Origin: Acidimicrobiaceae bacterium
GTDB taxonomy: Bacteria; Actinomycetota; Acidimicrobiia; Acidimicrobiales; Ilumatobacteraceae
Assembly: GCA_013204455.1 (NCBI GenBank)
Contig: JABMNW010000183.1
Location: 1-42,656 of the forward strand
Length of the DNA stretch: 42,656 nt
Reading direction: 5' to 3'
Part shown: in pieces, positions 29,152 to 37,953 of the stretch
Layout of the letters: every line of letters starts with the position of its first letter
How positions within the stretch are numbered: the stretch's first letter is position 1
Position numbers and translations under genes: made by a program
The notes under the pieces: generated by a model
Told to the model about the DNA's origin: nothing
Database searches by the model: none
The model's input: only the letters and a program-made list of their open reading frames with translations

Positions 29152-29486
29152 AATTTTTCCGCATCTACATTAAGATGCCAGATTAGGTCGTAAGTAAATA
29201 AATTGCCCTCGTTATCGGTCATCTTGGTAATTAGTGGCTCCATTTCTTTATTCCAACGCTCAACCAGATGAGAGTAATTTTCTTTCATCTTTGTCTGAGC
29301 AGTCGCGATATCAGGAATGCATTCGCAGTAACAAATAATTTCTGTTCCTCGTCGAAATAATGAATAGTTTCTGTATCCAACCTCGAGAATTGCTTCAGCA
29401 AATTCAGGCCAAATTTCGTTATGGGCTCTTTCATACACCTCTTCTGTCCCAGAATGAATTTCGAATTTAAAGCACATTCTTTCCAT
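29148..29486 (-). CDS. L-rhamnose mutarotase-like protein
   Basis: MCFKFEIHSGTEEVYERAHNEIWPEFAEAILEVGYRNYSLFRRGTEIICYCE. Confidence 0.85.
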   Translation of the reverse strand: MERMCFKFEIHSGTEEVYERAHNEIWPEFAEAILEVGYRNYSLFRRGTEIICYCECIPDIATAQTKMKENYSHLVERWNKEMEPLITKMTDNEGNLFTYDLIWHLNVDAEKL

Positions 29487-29488
29487 AA

Positions 29489-30559
29489 CTAAATAGTCAC
29501 TTTCTCGGGTAAACCTGATGAGATACTTCGATATACGGCCTCTAACGTTTCAACCGTTCGAGCTCCAAGTTCGATTGGTGAAAGGTTCTCAACCTGTCGA
29601 CCCAAAATAAGATCCAATAGCGCAAGTGGCGGTCCCTCACAGTGATAGGAACCGGCATCAATCGGAAGTGACGGCTCTTGTCGTTCGCCGCCCGCCCGCC
29701 AGTACATGAGCCGATCCCGCTCAAGATCCGCGTGTAGTTGTCCTTCACTGCCGAATACTCGATACTCCATCTGATGCCTGATTCCTTGAGCCCCATGTGC
29801 AGAAGCGCCACTTACCGTTCCGCTGGCACCACCCTCAAACCGCATCGCAATTGCGTCATGCAGTTCTACTGGGGCGCCATCTGGGCCACCAGAAAAACAA
29901 AAAGCGCTTCTAGCTCGCAAATGTGTAATGCCCAGAATCCACCCCAGCGCATGTGAAAGCTGGGCCTGACCGTACCCGCCGCCAGAGATCTTTGGGTCAG
30001 TCCAAGTTCGAGTATCAACAACATCGTTTGGATCTCCCGTTGAGCTAAGCGATGTCCCGGAAAGTAACTCTCTAATTCCAGAGCTCATATGAACCATGAC
30101 GTGTTCAATTTTCCCGACACCAGTCTTTCCCCAAAGTTCACGCGCACGTCGATAGGTCGGCAGATAATTCCACCCAAACGCAACGACGACATGGCGTTCG
30201 AGCCTTTTTGCTAATTCAACTAATTCCCAAGCATGTTCGGGATTGATGGTTACAGGTTTCTCGATCAACACATGTGCGCCAGATTCAAGAGCTGCCTTAG
30301 CGTGTTCAAAATGAAGACTTACTGGACTCGATACAACACATAGATCTATTCCTGCTTTCAACACATCTTGATAGTCCTCACTAGCAACCTTGAAGTTAAA
30401 TTGGGCGGCAACTTTCTCTAATTCATCTCCCCCTTTGCGACAAACACCTATCATTTCGATTTCGTTTGCGCGTTTCATGAGGGTTGGTAGATGGGATGTT
30501 GTTGCCCAGACTCCTGCACCAATAACACCTACACGAACTCTGCTCATAATTTTCTCCAC
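29489..30559 (-). CDS. Gfo/Idh/MocA family oxidoreductase
   Basis: VRVGVIGAGVWATTSHLPTLMKR; ALESGAHVLIEKPVTINPEHAWELVELAKR. Confidence 0.92.
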   Translation of the reverse strand: MEKIMSRVRVGVIGAGVWATTSHLPTLMKRANEIEMIGVCRKGGDELEKVAAQFNFKVASEDYQDVLKAGIDLCVVSSPVSLHFEHAKAALESGAHVLIEKPVTINPEHAWELVELAKRLERHVVVAFGWNYLPTYRRARELWGKTGVGKIEHVMVHMSSGIRELLSGTSLSSTGDPNDVVDTRTWTDPKISGGGYGQAQLSHALGWILGITHLRARSAFCFSGGPDGAPVELHDAIAMRFEGGASGTVSGASAHGAQGIRHQMEYRVFGSEGQLHADLERDRLMYWRAGGERQEPSLPIDAGSYHCEGPPLALLDLILGRQVENLSPIELGARTVETLEAVYRSISSGLPEKVTI

Positions 30560-30575
30560 ATTAACTCACTAATTT

Positions 30576-32066
30576 TCATGTGAAAAGTTTTTCCGAAAAT
30601 TCCGTGAGGTTGTTCACAATTATGTCTTCGCACTCTGGTCCTACGGTTTCCAGTCGATTGCCGTTGTGATACGAATGACCTGGCTCGTAACCACCAAATG
30701 GGTACTCAGCAGCGGTCGGAAAATAAGCAATGTATTCGTTTGAATAACCGCAAAAGAATGTATACGGGGCTGCGGATTTTTGCTTTACAGCAAGTCCAAT
30801 CTCGTTGAAAGGCTCTCCTGGCACCGCACTGAATGCGATGTCTCCAATCCGGATCACTTGAAGATAACCATCAACCGAAGTTTCTGCGTTGCCCGCACGA
30901 GCCTTTTTGACCGCTTTTTCAGCCCAGATTTTGTAATATTCGAGAGGATTCAATCGACCACGCATCTCACGCCAATTAAGGAAATCCTTTTCTTTGTCAA
31001 TTTTCTTGAGCGCGTTTGCAGCAACGTCATAATTGGCCGAATACTCCTCAAGTTTGTCTTCAACCTGCTTCACCGTCGGCAAAGGCTTCAACGGAAATGT
31101 CACATACTTGCCAATCCCGCCAACCGGCTGGCGCGATTGATCCTTCTTTGGGACATGCCTGAATAAATTAATGGGCGTTGCCGAACCGTAATCAATTTGA
31201 TTGATAGTGGTATCTGCTGTTCTGATACGACTGTAAGCCGCTAACGCCTCGTAACCAAGACGTTCACCGAAAAAGCGTTCGGGTCCTTCGTCTGCGTAAA
31301 AACCTTCAAGCGGAAGCACGTTGCCTGCTGCTCCCTGAAGAAATATGCAGGTCGCATCTGTTGCTTTCTCGACCACTTCGCGGACAACGCCGGGATAATC
31401 CGGTCCAACGTAACGATTTTCGCCACCCAGCACCACCGGATGACAGGCAAAGCCAACAATTACGACTTTCGCGGAGCCATCAGGCCTGTCAAAACGAACT
31501 ACTTGTACTTCGGTATCCAGAATTCCTTCGCGATTCCAGCCTAAAATTACCCGTCCATCTTTTGTGCGTTCGCGTCTATTTACCGAAATCCCTTCGGCTT
31601 TTCCAGATCCTGCTCCGACTCTGACTGGTTCCATATTTTGCGTCGCGAGATAAGCCACACTATTTAAACGATCGGGCAAACTCATTATGTAATTTCGGTT
31701 TTCTTCGCTTACATTTCGCAAGTCCCCACCCAATTTATGCAGAGTCATGTCATCAAATGGGTGCGGTCCTGCGTGAGTGTGCGAATAATTTAGCAACACA
31801 GAGTCTGGGGAACACCCAACGGTTTTCCCAATCAATTCACGGATCAACTTTCCTTGCTCAATTCCAATGGCAACTAAATCGAAACCAATGATTGCAACCC
31901 GATCGCCATTAGTTTCATCTTCAACGATTAGGGCCGTTGCCGTAAGCGGCGCCAGAACACCCTTTACTGGCTCGAACCTTCGAATAAAACCAACGCAGTC
32001 AATCGGAATTGGAGGAGTTATGTCCAACCGCGCAACACCTGCTTTTAGGTTCGTAGAAACTTCCAT
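30576..32066 (-). CDS. Neutral/alkaline ceramidase N-terminal-like hydrolase
   Basis: AGVARLDITPPIPIDCVGF; LLNYSHTHAGPHPF; VGFACHPVVLG. Confidence 0.8.
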   Translation of the reverse strand: MEVSTNLKAGVARLDITPPIPIDCVGFIRRFEPVKGVLAPLTATALIVEDETNGDRVAIIGFDLVAIGIEQGKLIRELIGKTVGCSPDSVLLNYSHTHAGPHPFDDMTLHKLGGDLRNVSEENRNYIMSLPDRLNSVAYLATQNMEPVRVGAGSGKAEGISVNRRERTKDGRVILGWNREGILDTEVQVVRFDRPDGSAKVVIVGFACHPVVLGGENRYVGPDYPGVVREVVEKATDATCIFLQGAAGNVLPLEGFYADEGPERFFGERLGYEALAAYSRIRTADTTINQIDYGSATPINLFRHVPKKDQSRQPVGGIGKYVTFPLKPLPTVKQVEDKLEEYSANYDVAANALKKIDKEKDFLNWREMRGRLNPLEYYKIWAEKAVKKARAGNAETSVDGYLQVIRIGDIAFSAVPGEPFNEIGLAVKQKSAAPYTFFCGYSNEYIAYFPTAAEYPFGGYEPGHSYHNGNRLETVGPECEDIIVNNLTEFSEKLFT

Positions 32067-32929
32067 TAGTTGCTCCCTTGTCTTTCGTGTTTTGCTAACA
32101 GTTGCTGTAGATAACCCCTTAGAAAAAAACTTTCTGTCGTATTATCGACGCGGTCGCATCCCCACTTTTCCATCCAGACGAATTCACTTGCGATCCATCC
32201 AACATAATTACTCTTGCAAAGTGCTGATACAAGAAGATCGAGATCAAGTTGATTATCTAGAAGTCGAGTCTGCATAACGCCCGACCCAGCCGGTCTTACT
32301 TGCACATGCCGAGTTCTAGCAATTAACGGCAAAATCGCATCCACGGAACAATTCAAAAAACCAAAATGTGATGGGTCAAGAGTTATTGTCAACTCCGGGC
32401 AGAGTTCAAGAAGTTTAAGAGTTGACTCTGGATCCTCAATAATTGAACCAACATGCGGCTCAACCGAAGTTGCAAGATTCTCTTTGGCAGCCATATTTGC
32501 AAGAACCGATAATCGTTCCGCAGAAATTTGAAGTGCGGTTTCATGTGAAGTACCTGGCTCAACTACCCCTGGAAGCAGTGTGATCCCGGATGAGCCGACA
32601 ATCTTCGTAAACTCGATTACTGCGCTAAATATCCTTTGCAGATGCTCCCAGTCGCCCTTATATAGGCTCGTTGGCGAGAGCCTTTCGAGAGTTGTATCGG
32701 AGGTAAGAAAAACATCTGCTACTGCTAGCCCCGCTTCTCGCGCCGCCCCGATTGTTCGCTCGGCTGCTAGTTGAGGATCATCTAGAACTGCAGGCACCGT
32801 TACATGGGTTTGCGTGTTAAATATTCCAATATCTACGGCTTGAAAACCCAAGTCCGAGATAACACTCATAACAGTTTCGTGCCCAAGTCGAGGCCATGTG
32901 TAATCACTACACGAAAGGCCAATCTTCAC
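32066..32929 (-). CDS. Sugar phosphate isomerase/epimerase (xylose isomerase-like TIM barrel)
   Basis: MKIGLSCSDYTWPRLG; LGFQAVDIGIF; ELTITLDPSHFGFLNC; RHVQVRPAG. Confidence 0.85.
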   Translation of the reverse strand: MKIGLSCSDYTWPRLGHETVMSVISDLGFQAVDIGIFNTQTHVTVPAVLDDPQLAAERTIGAAREAGLAVADVFLTSDTTLERLSPTSLYKGDWEHLQRIFSAVIEFTKIVGSSGITLLPGVVEPGTSHETALQISAERLSVLANMAAKENLATSVEPHVGSIIEDPESTLKLLELCPELTITLDPSHFGFLNCSVDAILPLIARTRHVQVRPAGSGVMQTRLLDNQLDLDLLVSALCKSNYVGWIASEFVWMEKWGCDRVDNTTESFFLRGYLQQLLAKHERQGSN

Positions 32930-32948
32930 GCGAACCCAACTTCCTGCT

Positions 32949-34079
32949 TCACGGCATCCGATATTTTTGAACTACCGAATCCTTCACTTCAACTCCAAGA
33001 CCAGGCCGGTTCGGCGCAGAGATATAGCCGTCGACATGCCAGAAAGGCTCCTCTACCAACTCATTCTGCATTGGATTATCTATCGGCTTTAGTTCGAATA
33101 ACAGACTGCGTGACGATGACGCCGACAATGCAAGGCTCGCAGCAGTAATAATTGCGCTGCTCCACGCATGCGCATTAAACCAGAGCTGAGACTGCTCGAC
33201 TAACCCGATCAATTCGCGAAAACCAGTTATCCCTCCGACCCGACCTGGATCACATCCAACCACATCTACGATCCCTGATTCGATTAATCGGCGATATTGA
33301 TCTGTTGTCCAACAACGTTCTCCAGTAGCGACAAGTGTCGTGCAATGTGAGCGAAGTTGTCTAAATCCCTGCAAGTCCCACGGCTCAAGAGGTTCCTCAA
33401 TCCAACGGAGTCCGTATTCTTCGAACGCCATCGTCAATCTTGTTGCATATGAAGCATCCCAACGCAAGTGTTGTCCGCGGTCAAACATTATGTCTGCTTT
33501 TGGCCCAACGCTCTCACGCAACATCTTCATAAAATTCACATCGCGGTCAAACTCATACCCGATTCGTGCATCACCTTTTTTCCCGAGACCAATCTTGAAT
33601 CCATGGAAACCTTGCTCAACATATTTCGCATGCTTCTTAACCTCGTCCTCAAGCGAAGCACTAAACGCGTGCGTTGACGCTATGACTGGTATCTTCGATT
33701 GAACTGCACCTCCAAGCATCGTGACCAGCGATTGACCGGAAACCTTTCCTCTGAGATCCCACAATGCAATGTCAATTGCACTTCGTGCAAACGCCGCAAT
33801 GCCCTCGGGACCGTACCACCAGGAACGTGCTGCGACATCTCGAATTATTACTCCATTATCTAATGGGTCACGGCCAATCAATAGATCGCTCATGCCACTA
33901 ATGACGATCTCTGTGGCCCGACATGCCTCTGGCCACATCGAAATTGCCTCACCCCAGCCAACGATGCCATCGGTGGTCTCAATTCGACAAAGGGTCAAGT
34001 TGCGGATCGCCCCATTGTCGTTGGGCTCTGGGTACGAGACAGAAATTGGCTCGACTTTCGCAATTTTTGACATTTGCAC
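32949..34079 (-). CDS. Mandelate racemase/muconate lactonizing enzyme family protein (enolase superfamily), second paralogue
   Basis: DIALWDLRGKVSGQSLVTMLGG; GFKIGLGKKGD; LRWIEEPLEPWDLQGF; ATGERCW; WFNAHAWSS. Confidence 0.9.
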   Translation of the reverse strand: MQMSKIAKVEPISVSYPEPNDNGAIRNLTLCRIETTDGIVGWGEAISMWPEACRATEIVISGMSDLLIGRDPLDNGVIIRDVAARSWWYGPEGIAAFARSAIDIALWDLRGKVSGQSLVTMLGGAVQSKIPVIASTHAFSASLEDEVKKHAKYVEQGFHGFKIGLGKKGDARIGYEFDRDVNFMKMLRESVGPKADIMFDRGQHLRWDASYATRLTMAFEEYGLRWIEEPLEPWDLQGFRQLRSHCTTLVATGERCWTTDQYRRLIESGIVDVVGCDPGRVGGITGFRELIGLVEQSQLWFNAHAWSSAIITAASLALSASSSRSLLFELKPIDNPMQNELVEEPFWHVDGYISAPNRPGLGVEVKDSVVQKYRMP

Positions 34080-34116
34080 TCCCTCTAGAACCCTTATAAA
34101 TAACGGTTGCTTTTAC

Positions 34117-34130
34117 TGGTAACGATTCCA
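34117..34130. promoter_or_regulatory. Candidate LacI-family operator
   Basis: TGGTAACGATTCCA, between lacI-type gene and the downstream enolase-led minus-strand operon. Confidence 0.65.
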
Positions 34131-34194
34131 ACCGTAGCGGTGTTTGGACCATGCTGTCAAATGGACACCCCAAGCGAACTTCGGTTATTTGGAC

Positions 34195-35223
34195 TTACTG
34201 CGGAGGGGGCGTTGATGTTGCGCGCGCAACATACTTAGTTGGCAGCACTCTTATTTGTGGTTCACTTCCATTAACGACATCCAATAGTACTTGGGCTGCG
34301 GATTTTCCAAAATTGTACGGGTCACGAGTTACAACACTTATGGGCGGCGTGGATAACTCCATGAATGGCACTTCATCACATGCAATAAAAGCAACTTCTC
34401 TACCAATTCGTAATCCCAATGTTCGCAGAGCCTTAAGCGAACCTTCAGTCGACTGAACGCCGGCTGCCAATACAGCCGTTGGCCGAAGGTCACCAGCGAA
34501 TAACTCGATCACGGCGGCCTCGGCAAAATCTGGACCGTAACTACCAGATCGCAGGAACTCCCTTTGGAATCTGAGACCGACCTCACTATATGCATCTTCC
34601 ACGCCACGTAATCTTTCTCGACCAGCACGCACAGTCACTGGCCCTGAAATCACGGCAATTTTTCTGTGGCCGAGTTGCAGCAGATGTCGCACTGCGTCTC
34701 GAACTCCAGAACGATGATCAATCTGAATGAATGATGCGGAGACGCCTGTCAAATCTCGATCCAGCACTACAACATGACCTTTAAACTGCCTAAGCGCTTT
34801 CAACATTTCCTCATCAGTTTCAGCCACAAGTGACGCAATTATGCCATCGGCACGACGGCCAGCAAGAAGATTTAAGTGACCAACTTCGACCGAAGTCTCA
34901 CCATCCGAGTTTGATACCAGCAACGAGTAGCCATGCTCACGTAAAATATCATCGGCTCCTTTTGCTATTAGAGCGAACAAAGGGTTCGAGATATCGCGAA
35001 CTATAAAACCGACCATCTGCGTTGACCCACTACGCAAACTCGAAGCAAGAAGATTAGGTTCGAATCCTAGTTTTTTTGCAGCATCGGTTACCCGTTTTTT
35101 AAGGCTCTCGCTTACATCCGGATGATCACTAAGAGCTCTGGAAACACTCGATATAGCCACGCCAGCCTTTTTTGCTACATCTTCCATTGTCGCTTGGCGG
35201 CTAACACTTTTCTTAATGGCCAT
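34195..35223 (-). CDS. LacI family transcriptional regulator
   Basis: ATMEDVAKKAGVAISSVSRALSDHPDVSESLKKRVTDAAKKLGFEPNLLASSLRSGSTQMVGFIV. Confidence 0.96.
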   Translation of the reverse strand: MAIKKSVSRQATMEDVAKKAGVAISSVSRALSDHPDVSESLKKRVTDAAKKLGFEPNLLASSLRSGSTQMVGFIVRDISNPLFALIAKGADDILREHGYSLLVSNSDGETSVEVGHLNLLAGRRADGIIASLVAETDEEMLKALRQFKGHVVVLDRDLTGVSASFIQIDHRSGVRDAVRHLLQLGHRKIAVISGPVTVRAGRERLRGVEDAYSEVGLRFQREFLRSGSYGPDFAEAAVIELFAGDLRPTAVLAAGVQSTEGSLKALRTLGLRIGREVAFIACDEVPFMELSTPPISVVTRDPYNFGKSAAQVLLDVVNGSEPQIRVLPTKYVARATSTPPPQ

Positions 35224-35257
35224 TAATATCTCCTTGATTATTTCAGTTTAAAAATCC

Positions 35258-36580
35258 TCAATCAAGACCAAGGTCGATACTCATACGCGAACGGCGCAAT
35301 TTGTCAAGAGCTGTGCGTGGAATACTCTCAACAAAAAAATACTCTTTGGGCCGCTTAAATGGCGCTAAATTTTCACGAGCGAATATACTCAATTGGTTTT
35401 CAGTAACGGTACCAACAATGGCGGCACATACTCTTTGCCCCCATTGCTCATCATCACGTGCAAATACAACTATGTCTGATACCCCGTCCAAATCTTGCAA
35501 TACCGCCTCAACTTCCACAGGATAAACATTTACACCGCCAGAGACAATTAGATCATCGCGTCTACCACGGAGAAACAAGTAGCCGTCCTGGTCAAGATAC
35601 CCGAGATCGCCAACTGTGAAGAACTCGTCGTGCCAAGCTGCCGCAGATCTAGCTGGATCGCGCCAATATTCCCAGCGAGCATACGGCGGACAACTGGACC
35701 AAATTATCTCATCTTCGTCAACTTTAAGTTTACGATTTTTCCTTGCTCGGCCTACCGTTCCAGGTCGTTCTAACCAATCGACCGACGAACAAACTGTAAA
35801 TTGGCCCTCTGTGGAGCCATAAAATTCCCAGAGATTTTTTACTCCAATCGCTTCAATCGCCTGACGTTTTATTTTTTCTTCGCACTTTGAACCAGCGTGT
35901 AACACCAACCGCAGGGAACTCAAGGCACTTAGTTTGCCTGCCTCCGCGAGTCGTTGAAGATGAGTCGGAGTGCAAAATGTAGTTGTTGGACCTGTTTCGC
36001 GAATTGCGTTTACAACTGTTTCCACATTAAACCGACCAGGGACAACGATTGAACCCCCTGCCAATAAGGTGCTAAGCGAATGACGAATTGGAGCTGAGTG
36101 ATAGAGCGGCGAGCACACAAGGTGAATATCACTTTTGTCTATTGACCACTGATCAATCTCTTCGCTCCAAAGTTTTTTTGCGTCACTTTCGGAGAGTACC
36201 GGTGAAACGACACCCTTTGACCTGCCGGTTGTTCCAGACGTGTACAACATTGGACGAGTAAGTGGATATGGAGAAATTTCATCAATTCCGTGGTTAGATA
36301 GTGTTGCAAACTTTGCTTCTGAATCAATCATTATGACAACTTCAGCATCCTTGATAATCAGGTTGCGTTCTTTGGCCAAAAGTTGCGAATTAAGCACAAC
36401 CGGAATTACTCCACTACGTAATGCTCCACCTATCGCAAACAATAAATCAATCGAACTGGAGACACATAAACCAACCCGATCGCCTGGAACTGCGCCGAGC
36501 ATTCGGAATCCCCGCGCCGCCTGCGCCTGACGATAATCTGCCTCTATAGAATTAACGACTTCATATCGGTCTTGATTCAT
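35258..36580 (-). CDS. AMP-binding acyl-CoA synthetase/ligase
   Basis: MLYTSGTTGRSKGVVSP; LWEFYGSTEG; FTVGDLGYLDQDGYLFLRGRRDDLIVSGGVNVYPVEVEAVL. Confidence 0.93.
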   Translation of the reverse strand: MNQDRYEVVNSIEADYRQAQAARGFRMLGAVPGDRVGLCVSSSIDLLFAIGGALRSGVIPVVLNSQLLAKERNLIIKDAEVVIMIDSEAKFATLSNHGIDEISPYPLTRPMLYTSGTTGRSKGVVSPVLSESDAKKLWSEEIDQWSIDKSDIHLVCSPLYHSAPIRHSLSTLLAGGSIVVPGRFNVETVVNAIRETGPTTTFCTPTHLQRLAEAGKLSALSSLRLVLHAGSKCEEKIKRQAIEAIGVKNLWEFYGSTEGQFTVCSSVDWLERPGTVGRARKNRKLKVDEDEIIWSSCPPYARWEYWRDPARSAAAWHDEFFTVGDLGYLDQDGYLFLRGRRDDLIVSGGVNVYPVEVEAVLQDLDGVSDIVVFARDDEQWGQRVCAAIVGTVTENQLSIFARENLAPFKRPKEYFFVESIPRTALDKLRRSRMSIDLGLD

Positions 36581-36600
36581 TTCGAAAATTTCAGACTTGA

Positions 36601-37929
36601 CTAAGACTCATCGGTGAATATAACTGGCGGGCTTTTCGGTAGCTGCTTCGTATCTGCGACACCAAGGATCATCTCTGTTATCGCATCTTGCGGGTCGATT
36701 GCAAACTCTGCGTCACGTAAACCAACTAATTGGTCGCCCAAAACCACCTCTCCGCGATGACAAACAAACTGCACATTTGACAAATGCAAGATGTCCTCTG
36801 TCGGGTCACCTCCAATCCCTACTAGGTCGGCAATTGCTCCTGGTGCAATTACGCCAACTTCGCCAGTCAGTCCAAGAGCAGCGGCCGCACGCGAAGTAGC
36901 CATTTTTAGTGCTTCGATTGGCGCGATACCAGAATCAACGATTAGTGCGAGTTCGTCGTGCAGTCCAAAACCTGGTATCACATATGGCCACGGTGTATCA
37001 GTTCCGGTAATTATCTCGCAACCTCTTCGCCACATCTCATAAACAGCGCGTTTCATCGTGATTAAACTCTGTTGCCTCTTAAGACGGACTTCGGGATCAA
37101 GATATCTGTGTGGGAAACGCGCCCAGGCCGAGCGTACTTGTGGATGAACCCACCTAAGCCTGTTGTCGTTAATTAGGACACTCTCATTAATCCGACATAG
37201 CCGGTCCCAAACCATAAGGGTAGGACACATAATTGTTTGGTTCTCGAGAAATGAATCAATACACGCACTCAAATATTCTGGATCAACGAATGGGCTTTCA
37301 CCGCCATGTTCATGATGGACACACCCCGTCAGATGTTCAATCTCATCGACCTTAATCTTGGATGCATCGATCGCATTTACGCCACCGAGGTGCGCGAGAA
37401 CGAATTTATCAAGATTATGAGCAGTCGTGATCGCTGCATCCATCTGATCTTTATCGAGATTGACATACAACTTGATTGCATCAACGCCAGCACTAACGAG
37501 TTCTTCCACACTCCGGATTACCTGATTACAATCATTATTTTGTCGGCTAATTTTTGGCCAATTCGTTGTACGACCGTCAAGAACTGGACCACAGCATTTT
37601 ATTGTTGGCCCAGCAAGCGGATTTTTTCTAGTCCTTTCTCTTGCGTTTAGTACCCACTCAAGATTGTTCCCAGTATCGCGCACCGTTGTGACGCCAGCAG
37701 CTAAAAAGCCGGGCATCATCCAGTTGCTTAGGTGAACATGTGCATCTATTAATCCAGGAATTAATGTGCAATCTGGCAAATTGACAGATCTCATTTTGCC
37801 GACAGATCGACTGTCGACTAATTCAACAATGCGCTCACCTTCGATAATCAACGCTTTGCCTTTGGTGACTGTTGTCCCATTCCAAATCGCGTCAGGGACG
37901 ACTGCCCAATGTTTTAAATTTTCAGACAA
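36601..37929 (-). CDS. Amidohydrolase family protein (imidazolonepropionase-like)
   Basis: LPDCTLIPGLIDAHVHLSNWM; VLAHLGG; ITGTDTPWPY; GVIAPGAIADLVGIGGDP. Confidence 0.92.
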   Translation of the reverse strand: MSENLKHWAVVPDAIWNGTTVTKGKALIIEGERIVELVDSRSVGKMRSVNLPDCTLIPGLIDAHVHLSNWMMPGFLAAGVTTVRDTGNNLEWVLNARERTRKNPLAGPTIKCCGPVLDGRTTNWPKISRQNNDCNQVIRSVEELVSAGVDAIKLYVNLDKDQMDAAITTAHNLDKFVLAHLGGVNAIDASKIKVDEIEHLTGCVHHEHGGESPFVDPEYLSACIDSFLENQTIMCPTLMVWDRLCRINESVLINDNRLRWVHPQVRSAWARFPHRYLDPEVRLKRQQSLITMKRAVYEMWRRGCEIITGTDTPWPYVIPGFGLHDELALIVDSGIAPIEALKMATSRAAAALGLTGEVGVIAPGAIADLVGIGGDPTEDILHLSNVQFVCHRGEVVLGDQLVGLRDAEFAIDPQDAITEMILGVADTKQLPKSPPVIFTDES

Positions 37930-37953
37930 GACAACCTCCGAACTAATATTATT

